Source: Alphaproteobacteria bacterium (GTDB lineage: Bacteria > Pseudomonadota > Alphaproteobacteria > Rhodospirillales > Rhodospirillaceae). Taken from it: DNA of 13,113 nt. This document shows positions 6,553 to 12,833 of the stretch, piece by piece (position 1 is the stretch's first letter; the number at the start of each line of letters is the position of its first letter). The translations under genes were made by a program, and so were the position numbers. Where the stretch lies: NCBI GenBank assembly GCA_015228695.1, contig JADGDA010000041.1, positions 1 through 13,113 on the forward strand, read 5' to 3'. The notes under the pieces are model-generated. The model saw only the letters and a list, made by a program, of their open reading frames with translations. It made no database searches and was not told the DNA's origin.

Positions 6553-8052
6553 TCAGTCCTTGTTGACCCCCAACTGGATCGCGTTGCTGACCAACCCATG
6601 GACCGAAACGATCATGTCCATCTTCATGCCGTAATACGGCAGCACCTTCGTGAACTGGCTCTTGCAGATCGCGCACATGGCGGCCATGTGGGTCACGCCC
6701 TGCTGCTCGATGACCTGCTTCAACGCCTCCATCCGGGGCTTCGCGCCCTTGACGCGCAGTTCCATGAGATCGTCGGTCAGAAGGCCGCCGCCGCCGCCAC
6801 AGCAGAAGGTCTTGTCATGAATGGTGTCGGGGTGCATGTCCACGAACTTCGGCACGCAGGCCCGGATCACGTCGCGGGGAACGGAGAATTGCCCCCCCGG
6901 AACGTTGCCCATGCGCGAGGCCCGCGCCACGTTGCACGAGTCGTGGACCGTCAGCACCATGCCGCTGTTGGCGTCCTTGTCCAACCGGATGCCGCCGTTC
7001 CGGATCAGATCGTTGGTGAATTCGAGGATGTGCTGGGGCACCGGGTAGCGGGGATCGAGGAAATCCCACGGCCCCGCGTAGGTGTTCAGGAAACTGTAGG
7101 CGACGCGCCAAGCATGGCCGCATTCGCCGAACACGATCCGCTTCACCCCAAGCTCCAGGGCCGCCTTGCGGATGCGGTTGGAAATCTTGAACATCTGCTC
7201 GTAGGAGCCGATGAACATGCCGAAGTTGCCCGCCTCGGAGGCATAGGAGCTGACCGTCCAGCTCACCCCCGCCTGATGGAACACCTTGGCGTACCCGATC
7301 AGCCCGTCCACGTGGGGTTCGGCGAAGAAGTCGGCCGACGGGGTGACCAGAAGAACCTCGGCCCCCTTGACGTCCATGGGGAACTTGACGTCGTGGCCGG
7401 TGCCGTCCTTGACGTCCTCCTCCAGCCCGTCCAGGGTGTCCTGAAGCGCCGGCCCGGGAAGCCCCAGGTTGTTGCCGATCTTATGGACCTTGGTGATGAT
7501 CTCGTTGCAGTACTTCATCCCATAGCCGACGTGGTCCATGATGTCGCGCGCAGCCATGGAGATTTCGGCGGTGTCGATCCCATAGGGGCAGAACACGGAA
7601 CAGCGGCGGCACTGGGAACACTGGTGGAAGTAGGTGTACCACTCCTCCAGAACCTCCTGGGTCAGATCCCGCGCGCCGACCAGCGGACCGAACAGCTTCC
7701 CGCTCGTCGTGAAATAGCGGCGATAGACGCTGCGCAGCAGGTCCTGCCGCGCGACAGGCATGTTCTTCGGGTCGTTGGTGCCGAGGAAGTAGTGGCACTT
7801 GTCCGCGCAGGAACCGCACTTGACGCAACTGTCCAGATAGACCCGCAGGCTCCGGTAGCGGTTCAGAAGGTCGCCCATCCTCCCGATCGCCTTGTCCTTC
7901 CAGTCGTCCACCAACTCGCCGGGGAACCCGAGCGGGACGTTGTGATCGGGCTTGGCCACGAACGGCCGCAGATGCGCCATCGTCCCCGGCTGCAATTCCG
8001 GAACGAACTCGGCCGGTTCGTCGCTCAGCACAGGGATCTGGAAATCAGCCAT
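6553..8052 (-). CDS. dsrK: DsrK, HdrD-like catalytic iron-sulfur subunit of DsrMKJOP
   Basis: This 499-residue cytoplasmic protein resembles HdrD of heterodisulfide reductase. Residues 76-86 (C76/C79/C82/C86) and 145-155 (C145/C148/C151/C155) bind two ferredoxin-type [4Fe-4S] clusters. The C-terminal half carries the CCG-type cysteines expected for a special catalytic cluster: C311 (GECGH), C373 (HDSCN), C417-C418 (FCCGGGGG) and C460/C463 (CAIC). DsrK pairs with the cytochrome b DsrM and is thought to act on the disulfide or trisulfide form of DsrC, much as HdrD acts on heterodisulfide. The ATG at 8052 is preceded by AAGGA at about 10 nt. The gap to dsrM is 31 bp. A free HdrD or glycolate-oxidase-type CCG protein is unlikely given the DsrM neighbour and the N-terminal region seen here. 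Confidence 0.95.
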   Translation of the reverse strand: MADFQIPVLSDEPAEFVPELQPGTMAHLRPFVAKPDHNVPLGFPGELVDDWKDKAIGRMGDLLNRYRSLRVYLDSCVKCGSCADKCHYFLGTNDPKNMPVARQDLLRSVYRRYFTTSGKLFGPLVGARDLTQEVLEEWYTYFHQCSQCRRCSVFCPYGIDTAEISMAARDIMDHVGYGMKYCNEIITKVHKIGNNLGLPGPALQDTLDGLEEDVKDGTGHDVKFPMDVKGAEVLLVTPSADFFAEPHVDGLIGYAKVFHQAGVSWTVSSYASEAGNFGMFIGSYEQMFKISNRIRKAALELGVKRIVFGECGHAWRVAYSFLNTYAGPWDFLDPRYPVPQHILEFTNDLIRNGGIRLDKDANSGMVLTVHDSCNVARASRMGNVPGGQFSVPRDVIRACVPKFVDMHPDTIHDKTFCCGGGGGLLTDDLMELRVKGAKPRMEALKQVIEQQGVTHMAAMCAICKSQFTKVLPYYGMKMDMIVSVHGLVSNAIQLGVNKD

Positions 8053-8083
8053 GTCTCATGTTTCCTTAGCGCTTGAGGCCCGT

Positions 8084-8836
8084 CTAGTTCGTCCGCTCCG
8101 CATCCATGCGCACGGCCCAGGGCGCCAAGTGGCGGCGCTCGCGGGAATCGTCCGCCTGATTGCGGGTCGGGCTGAAGAAGATGCCCGGCACATGCAGAAG
8201 TTTGGAAATCGGAAACACCATCATCAACACCGCCACGCAGGCCAGATGGACCAGAAGAATCGGGTCGGCCGGCAGCGGCTGCCAACGGAGCGTCATCAGC
8301 CCCATGAAGAACGACTTCACCCCGACGACGTCGGTGTGGGTGACAAAGGTCATGCACGCCCCCGTGACGCCGATTCCCAGGAGAAGAAGGAGCATCAGGA
8401 CATCGGAGGGCTGGGTGATATAGCGGACCCGCGCCAGGACGAACCGCCGGCCGAGCAGGGCGAGGAGACCCGCGACCATGGCGAACGCGGCGTACTTGCC
8501 GAAGGGCTGCACCAGGACGATCAACGTCCACAGGGGCTCGAAGTCCGAGGAAACGAAATAACGGGCATGGCGCAGGAGAACGAGCAACAGCCCAAAATGA
8601 AACATGGCGGCGAACAGCCAGAGCCACTTGTCGGAGCGGAACAGGCTTTCGAAAATCACCACCTCGCGCCCGACCCGGAAGGCCGCCCCCGCCTTGGTCA
8701 AGGGAGCGGGCATGGTCGGAATCTTGAGCGGCGCGGGAGTGCGCGCATAGGACGCGACCTTCGCGCCGACCCCGAGAACGAGGACCAGCGTCGCCACATA
8801 AAAAAGAACCGCATAAATATTCGTCACGACCGACAT
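8084..8836 (-). CDS. dsrM: DsrM, NarI-like diheme cytochrome b membrane subunit
   Basis: This 250-residue protein has about five membrane segments (4-27, 69-89, 110-130, 145-165, 190-212). Four histidines stand where NarI keeps its heme ligands: H80 and H90 (10 apart) and H197 and H215 (18 apart), the same spacings as the NarI pairs. It should therefore carry two b hemes and move electrons across the membrane between quinone and DsrK. I chose ATG 8836 because the first membrane helix begins just after it. An ATG at 8968 in the same frame would add 44 residues translated from the end of dsrC and the hairpin, which are not membrane-like. The ribosome site is weak (AAGG about 12 nt upstream). 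The gene lies 89 bp after dsrC, beyond a strong hairpin, so its expression may be lower than that of dsrC. Confidence 0.93.
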   Translation of the reverse strand: MSVVTNIYAVLFYVATLVLVLGVGAKVASYARTPAPLKIPTMPAPLTKAGAAFRVGREVVIFESLFRSDKWLWLFAAMFHFGLLLVLLRHARYFVSSDFEPLWTLIVLVQPFGKYAAFAMVAGLLALLGRRFVLARVRYITQPSDVLMLLLLLGIGVTGACMTFVTHTDVVGVKSFFMGLMTLRWQPLPADPILLVHLACVAVLMMVFPISKLLHVPGIFFSPTRNQADDSRERRHLAPWAVRMDAERTN

Positions 8837-8885
8837 GACGCCACAGCCTTCACTGTTCGAAACGAGCGGGCTTTCCTCACGCGAA

Positions 8886-8921
8886 GCTGGGTGGGCGGGA
8901 ACCGGACCCCGCCCACCCGGC
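8886..8921 (-). promoter_or_regulatory. Strong hairpin between dsrC and dsrM (attenuator or mRNA stabiliser)
   Basis: GGGTGGGCGGG at 8889-8899 is the exact reverse complement of CCCGCCCACCC at 8908-8918, with an 8-nt loop. The stem can extend by three more pairs, including one wobble, to 8886 and 8921. It begins 5 bp after the dsrC stop codon. No T-run follows in the direction of transcription, so complete intrinsic termination is not expected. A 3'-stabilising or partial-termination element that leaves more dsrC than dsrM message is the simplest reading. Confidence 0.7.
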
Positions 8922-8925
8922 CAAG

Positions 8926-9261
8926 TCAGATGCAGCCGGTCGGCTTCGGAAGGCCGGCGATCTTGCACGCCTGCTTGCCGGGGCCGTAGGGGAACAACTC
9001 ATAAAGATACTTGTTGTTGCCCTTGTCGGGGCCGAACTTCTTGGCAATCGCCTTGGTCAGAACGCGGACCGCAGGAGCGATCTGGTACTCGTTGTAGTAT
9101 TCGCGCAGAAAACCAATGACTTCCCAATGCTCGGAAGTGAGCGGAAGATTCTCTCCCTTGGCCAGAATGGCGGCGAGTTCTTCGTTCCACTGATTCACGT
9201 CGAGGAGATAGCCTTCCTCGTCGTGCTCGTAGGTCTTCCCATTCAATTCGTAGGCCGGCAT
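8926..9261 (-). CDS. dsrC: DsrC, two-cysteine sulfur carrier protein
   Basis: This 111-residue protein is full length for the family (TusE/DsrC/DsvC). The C-terminal arm ends with C99 and C110 separated by ten residues (QACKIAGLPKPTGCI), the pair that marks true DsrC rather than TusE, which keeps only the last cysteine. DsrC receives persulfide from DsrEFH, presents it to DsrAB for oxidation to sulfite, and is recycled by the DsrK part of the membrane complex. Family features include the N-terminal NGKTYEHDEEGYL (7-19) and HWEVIGFLREYY (45-56). AGGAG stands 6 nt before the ATG at 9261, a good ribosome site. The gene is 43 bp after dsrH. I see no convincing separate promoter there, although A. 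vinosum dsrC is reported to have one. Confidence 0.97.
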   Translation of the reverse strand: MPAYELNGKTYEHDEEGYLLDVNQWNEELAAILAKGENLPLTSEHWEVIGFLREYYNEYQIAPAVRVLTKAIAKKFGPDKGNNKYLYELFPYGPGKQACKIAGLPKPTGCI

Positions 9262-9304
9262 ATGTATCTCCTATTAAGCGCTCTCTACAAACAGACGGAC
9301 CGCG

Positions 9305-9607
9305 TCACAGCCACGCGTTGACCGTTCCAAGCTCGGCCACCAGATCGACGAAACCGTCGTAGTCGACGACCGTGATGCCGTCCAGCACCTGACCCTCGTT
9401 GAATCCCCGCGCCAGCAAATCGGGACCCAGGACATAGACCTTGTGATCCTTGGCCGCTTGGCCGACCCGTTGCGCGGTGCTGGCCCCCTTGGTCGCGGCG
9501 TAGACGGCATCCTCGTACAGCAGGATGGCGCTTCCCTTGACGGCCCGCGCCAGACAGGCGTCGAGCGCGTTACGCTCGAAGGGCGACTTGTTCACCGTAT
9601 GCAGCAT
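9305..9607 (-). CDS. dsrH: DsrH, subunit of the DsrEFH sulfurtransferase
   Basis: This protein of 100 residues belongs to the DsrH/TusB family: it opens with MLHTVNKSPFERNALDACL and continues with ILLYEDAVYAA (28-38). With DsrE and DsrF it forms the cytoplasmic hexamer that relays persulfide towards DsrC. One cysteine, C18, matches the DsrH cysteine described in A. vinosum. The start is uncertain. ATG 9607 has GAGGGG at an ideal 7 nt. ATG 9613, two residues longer (MTMLHTVNKSP), would number that cysteine 20, as I recall for A. vinosum, but leaves only 1 nt to the same ribosome site. A TTG at 9622 overlaps the dsrF stop and is unlikely. The gene follows dsrF by 11 bp or less, so coupled translation is expected. 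Confidence 0.93.
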   Translation of the reverse strand: MLHTVNKSPFERNALDACLARAVKGSAILLYEDAVYAATKGASTAQRVGQAAKDHKVYVLGPDLLARGFNEGQVLDGITVVDYDGFVDLVAELGTVNAWL

Positions 9608-9614
9608 CGTCATT

Positions 9615-9620
9615 CCCCTC
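9615..9620 (-). promoter_or_regulatory. Ribosome binding site that decides the dsrH start
   Basis: GAGGGG on the minus strand overlaps the dsrF stop codon. It lies 7 nt before ATG 9607 but only 1 nt before ATG 9613, which favours the shorter DsrH. Confidence 0.55.
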
Positions 9621-10014
9621 AACCGCTCAGGACGACGTCCATGGAATCGATCAGCTCGGCCATGGCCGCGCGATCGATCACCTCGACCGGGACCACCAGA
9701 TCGTCGGCCGTCAGCCCACGTTCCTCCAGCGATTCCTTCTCGACGTACAGCTTCTCGATGTCATAGCCTTCCAGCGCCCGATAGGTCGGCAGAAAGCTTT
9801 TCATCCCGATGCCCTTGGTGTCCTGGCCCTTCTTGATCTGGTAGACGCCGTCGTCCACGAAGGCCAGATGCACGTCCTGCTCGAAGGCCGCCGAGATCAG
9901 CACCATCTCCAGAACCTCAAGGGCGTAGATGGTCCCGAACGGAGCCTTCCGATTGACGTACATGAACTTCTTGACGACGCCGCTATCGTAATCGGGTTCA
10001 TCGATTCCCGGCAT
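9619..10014 (-). CDS. dsrF: DsrF, subunit of the DsrEFH sulfurtransferase
   Basis: This 131-residue protein belongs to the DsrF/TusC family, with VVKKFMYVNRKAPFGT (13-28), FVDDGVYQI (52-60) and GQDTKGIGMKSFLPTYR (63-79). It contains no cysteine at all, so it cannot carry sulfur itself; this fits a structural role next to DsrE in the hexamer. Compared with the A. vinosum protein as I recall it, the N-terminus has about ten extra residues, acidic in part (DEPDYD at 5-10), before the conserved VVKKF. The start at ATG 10014 is backed by AAGGGGGAGAG immediately upstream. It follows dsrE by 10 bp and precedes dsrH with almost no gap, so dsrEFH forms a tight translational unit. Confidence 0.95.
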   Translation of the reverse strand: MPGIDEPDYDSGVVKKFMYVNRKAPFGTIYALEVLEMVLISAAFEQDVHLAFVDDGVYQIKKGQDTKGIGMKSFLPTYRALEGYDIEKLYVEKESLEERGLTADDLVVPVEVIDRAAMAELIDSMDVVLSG

Positions 10015-10024
10015 GCTCTCCCCC

Positions 10025-10384
10025 TTAATCCCCGAAGACGACTTGGCGGTCGCACTGAATGCCGGACTCGATCAACTGACCGAGTCCGGAAATCCGAAAG
10101 CCCTCGGCCAGAAGCTCGTCCTTGATCCCACGGCGCAGGGCCGCGGCGACGCAGACGACGAGATCGAGCTTATGCTCCTTGGCCAGCTCCGACCACCGCT
10201 TGATCACGTTGCGGTCGTCGGAGGGCGGCTCGGACAGCTTGTTCGCGTTGTTCACGCCGTCATAGTAAAAGAACACGCGATAGATCTCGTGGCCCTTTGC
10301 CAGAGCGGCCTTGGCGAACATGTAGGCCGAGTCCGAAGCCTGGTGGTTATACGGTCCCTCGTTGACCAGTATGCCGAACTTCAT
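10025..10384 (-). CDS. dsrE: DsrE, sulfur-accepting subunit of the DsrEFH sulfurtransferase
   Basis: This 119-residue protein belongs to the DsrE/TusD family: MKFGILVNEGPYNHQASD at the start, FFYYDGVNNANKL (38-50) and FRISGLGQLIE (96-106). C78 (VVCVAAA) sits at the same number as the active-site cysteine of A. vinosum DsrE, which carries persulfide and passes it to DsrC. Against that protein as I recall it (about 130 residues), this one is shorter by roughly eleven residues, all in the loop between RRGIKDE (84-90) and FRISGLG. ATG 10384 is preceded by GGAGGGAG at 6 nt. A longer frame to 10456 would run into dsrB and adds nothing family-like. The gap to dsrB is 22 bp. Confidence 0.95.
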   Translation of the reverse strand: MKFGILVNEGPYNHQASDSAYMFAKAALAKGHEIYRVFFYYDGVNNANKLSEPPSDDRNVIKRWSELAKEHKLDLVVCVAAALRRGIKDELLAEGFRISGLGQLIESGIQCDRQVVFGD

Positions 10385-10406
10385 GGCGAACTCCCTCCGG
10401 CCCCGA

Positions 10407-11480
10407 TCAACCCAGCCGCACTTGAGAGGATGCGTTGAGGGAACTGCGCCCGCCACGCCAGCTCTCGATATGGAACTTGGTGAACGGCAGGCCGGTCATC
10501 TCGAAGAACCGGGGCCAGCCGATGCGCTCGATCCACTCGCCCATGCGCTCCCAGGGGCGGCCGTCGGCCTTGTAGACCTTGAGGATGTTCAGCACGACCT
10601 CGGCCACTTCCGGCCAACGCGGAGCGTTGTTGGGCAGACCGGCGACCACGAGCTTGTGGAAGGTCGGCTTCGAACGGGTGGAACTGTGCTTGCCGCCGAC
10701 CCAGATGGCAAGCTTGCTGTTCACCGGATCGTTGATCTGCATCGGGGGGCACGGCGGGAAGCAGGCGCCGCAGCACATGCACTTCTTCTCGTCCACCTCA
10801 AGGCTCGGCTTGCCGTTGACCATGGCCGGACGGATCGCCGCGACCGGGCAACGGGCCACGACGGCCGGGCGCTCGCAGACGTTGGAAACCAGATCGTGAT
10901 TGATCTTCGGCGGCTTGGTGTGCTGGACGTTGATGGCGATGTCGCCCTGGCCGCCGCAGTTGATCTGGCAGCAGGAGGTGGTGATCTTCACCCGGTTCGG
11001 CATCTCCTCGTTCTTGAACTCGTGGTACAGGACGTCCATCAACGCCTTGACCACGCCCGAGGCGTCGGTGCCGGGAATGTCGCAGTGCAGCCAGCCCTGG
11101 GTGTGGGAGATCATCGCCACGGAATTGCCGGTGCCGCCGACGGGGAAGCCCTCCGCCTCCAGCTTCTCCACGAGCGGCTTCACCTTGCTCTCGGAGCCGA
11201 CCATGTATTCGATGTTCGCGCGGGTGGTGAAGCGGACATGCCCCTCGGCGAACTGGTCGGCGATGTCGCACAGTTTGCGGATGGTGTAGACATCCAACTG
11301 CCGCGCCGTTCCGGCCCTCACGGTCCAGACCTGATCCCCGCTCTTCGCCACGTGATGCAGCACGCCCGGACGCGGGCGGTCATGCCAAAGCCAATTCCCG
11401 TAGTTCTTCTTCAGGACCGGATGCATGAACTTCATCGGGTCCGGCACACCGCTTTCCGTAGGACGACGCAACTCCGCCAT
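10407..11480 (-). CDS. dsrB: DsrB, beta subunit of reverse-type dissimilatory sulfite reductase
   Basis: This 357-residue protein is the usual size. The siroheme-[4Fe-4S] site is visible as C133, C170, C171 and C175 (spacing CX36CCX3C), with the second part in TTSCCQINCGGQGD. An inserted ferredoxin domain has C234/C237/C240/C244 (KCMCCGACFPPCP), plus an extra C236. GGTGNSVAMISHTQGWLHCD (116-135) and IGWPRFFEMTGLPFTKFHIE (320-339) are typical DsrB. With DsrA it forms the cytoplasmic alpha2-beta2 enzyme that oxidises DsrC-bound sulfur to sulfite. Three ATGs are in frame; I chose 11480 because GGAGG lies 5 nt before it. The ATG at 11483 is only 2 nt from that site, and the one at 11552 would reach into the hairpin-bearing gap. 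dsrA ends 93 bp upstream. Oxidative rather than reductive type is inferred from the neighbours. Confidence 0.97.
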   Translation of the reverse strand: MAELRRPTESGVPDPMKFMHPVLKKNYGNWLWHDRPRPGVLHHVAKSGDQVWTVRAGTARQLDVYTIRKLCDIADQFAEGHVRFTTRANIEYMVGSESKVKPLVEKLEAEGFPVGGTGNSVAMISHTQGWLHCDIPGTDASGVVKALMDVLYHEFKNEEMPNRVKITTSCCQINCGGQGDIAINVQHTKPPKINHDLVSNVCERPAVVARCPVAAIRPAMVNGKPSLEVDEKKCMCCGACFPPCPPMQINDPVNSKLAIWVGGKHSSTRSKPTFHKLVVAGLPNNAPRWPEVAEVVLNILKVYKADGRPWERMGEWIERIGWPRFFEMTGLPFTKFHIESWRGGRSSLNASSQVRLG

Positions 11481-11514
11481 CATGGCCTCCAAGATGTCTA
11501 ACGATATTCCCCGT

Positions 11515-11545
11515 GGCGACGCTCCCCGAAGGGTAAAGCGCCGCC
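11515..11545. other. Hairpin in the dsrA-dsrB gap
   Basis: GGCGACGCT at 11515-11523 can pair with AGCGCCGCC at 11537-11545 with one mismatch. The inner loop holds a smaller CCC/GGG stem (11525-11527 with 11531-11533); on the minus strand its apex reads CCC-TTCG-GGG, a UUCG-type tetraloop in RNA. The gap is 93 bp and otherwise has only the dsrB ribosome site. It may tune the DsrA:DsrB message or protect an mRNA end. Confidence 0.45.
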
Positions 11546-11573
11546 ATGCCAAGGCGTCACAATCGACGAGATA

Positions 11574-12833
11574 CTACTCGGCCGCGGCCTTGGCGCCCGA
11601 CTTGCGGGCGTTCCACTTCGCGACTTCCTCATCCCAGTCGTCCATGCGCACATAGCTGCACGTGCGCGGATGGTTGACCATGTTCGGATCCAGATCGAGA
11701 CCGACCGCCTCAAGGAAGTTGACCAGACCGATGCGGTCGATCATCTCGCCCGTGCGCTCGTGCTCAAGGGCGTTGTCGGCAAAGAAGTCCAGGATGGTCT
11801 GGCCCAGTTCCACGAGCTTGTCGTAATCCTCCTCGGTCTCCATGCGCATGAAGGGAACCACGACGGTGCCCATCTGAGCGCCGATCTTCAGGGTGGCCTT
11901 GCCGCCGACCAGGATGGTCAGGCCGCGCTCTTTGCCGGGCTGAAGGGCCTTGGTCATTACGTTGAGGCAGTGCATGCACCGCACGCAGCTCCGGTTGTCA
12001 ACGGCCAGGGTATCGTCGTCGTTCAGGGACAGCGCGTTGGTCGGGCACAGGGTAACGACCTGATCGATCGCCCACTTGCGTCCGTTCTTGGCGATGTATT
12101 TCTTGACCTCGGCCTGATCGACCTGCATGTCGCCCCGCCACGTGCCGAGAAGGGCCATGTCGGACCGGTGGGTGGCGTTGACGCAGTCGTTGGCGCAGCC
12201 GGAGAACTTGAACTTGAACTTGTAGGGGAGCGAGGGACGGTGCATGTCGTCGAGGACGGCGTTGACCATCTTGCGCATGGCCTTGGCCTCGTCGTAGCAC
12301 GAATTCTCGCACCGCGCCGCGCCGACGCACGACATGGAGGTCCGCACCGCAGCGCCGGCCCCGCCCAGATCGAAGCCGAACTCGTTGAACTCGTCGAAGG
12401 CCGCCTGGACATGCTCGGTGTCGGCGCCCTGGAACATGATGTCGCCGGACTGGCCGTGCAGGGCGATCAGACCCGACCCGTGACGCTCCCAGATGTCGCA
12501 CAGAGCGCGCAGGGTCTTGGTGTCGTAATGCATGCCGGCCGGCGGCATGATGCGCAGGGTATGGAACTCGCGGCAGCCGGGGAACTGATCCGCAACCTCG
12601 GAGAAGCGGGGAATGACGCCGCCGCCGTAACCGAACACGCCGACCAACCCGCCCTTCCAGAAGCCCTTGCGGGTCTTGTAGGACAGCTCAAGCTGCCCCA
12701 GCAGATCCTTCATCATGGTGGAATAGTGCTTGTCCTCGGACTGCGCGAGCCGCTTCAGTCCGGTGACGAAGCTCGGCCACGGGCCGCTCTCCAGTTGATC
12801 AAGGTTAGGAGTAATCGGCATCGGCTTGGCCAT
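11574..12833 (-). CDS. dsrA: DsrA, alpha subunit of reverse-type dissimilatory sulfite reductase
   Basis: This 419-residue protein is full length. The siroheme-[4Fe-4S] ligands follow the classic pattern: C169 and C175 (CX5C, SCVGAARCENSC) and C213 and C217 (CX3C, SGCANDC). A ferredoxin insertion is seen at C263 (LCPTNA) with C283/C286/C289 (SCVRCMHC). The N-terminal part has the family's SEDKHYSTMMKDLLGQLELSY (32-52) and KTRKGFWKGGLVGVFGYGGGVIPRF (53-77) regions. It pairs with DsrB in the cytoplasm. ATG 12833 has GGGAG 9 nt upstream. It is the first gene of the cluster and follows a 280-bp gene-free leader, so the main promoter should lie there. Because reductive and oxidative DsrA are close relatives, only phylogeny would prove the oxidative type; dsrEFH and dsrL in the same cluster make it very likely. 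Confidence 0.97.
   Translation of the reverse strand: MAKPMPITPNLDQLESGPWPSFVTGLKRLAQSEDKHYSTMMKDLLGQLELSYKTRKGFWKGGLVGVFGYGGGVIPRFSEVADQFPGCREFHTLRIMPPAGMHYDTKTLRALCDIWERHGSGLIALHGQSGDIMFQGADTEHVQAAFDEFNEFGFDLGGAGAAVRTSMSCVGAARCENSCYDEAKAMRKMVNAVLDDMHRPSLPYKFKFKFSGCANDCVNATHRSDMALLGTWRGDMQVDQAEVKKYIAKNGRKWAIDQVVTLCPTNALSLNDDDTLAVDNRSCVRCMHCLNVMTKALQPGKERGLTILVGGKATLKIGAQMGTVVVPFMRMETEEDYDKLVELGQTILDFFADNALEHERTGEMIDRIGLVNFLEAVGLDLDPNMVNHPRTCSYVRMDDWDEEVAKWNARKSGAKAAAE

Noticed and set aside
6598..8076. 492-residue plus-strand open frame opposite dsrK
   Set aside because: It is antisense to DsrK, which has all its cysteine motifs; the plus-strand frame has no recognisable domain or ribosome site.
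8837..8968. Longer DsrM starting at ATG 8968
   Set aside because: The added 44 residues come from the end of dsrC and the hairpin, are Arg/Pro/Gly-rich and not membrane-like, and there is no ribosome site at 8968.
9262..9304. Separate dsrC promoter in the dsrH-dsrC gap
   Set aside because: TTAATA could serve as a -10 element, but no acceptable -35 sequence stands at the right distance and the gap is only 43 bp. Reports of a dsrC promoter in another species are not evidence for this site.
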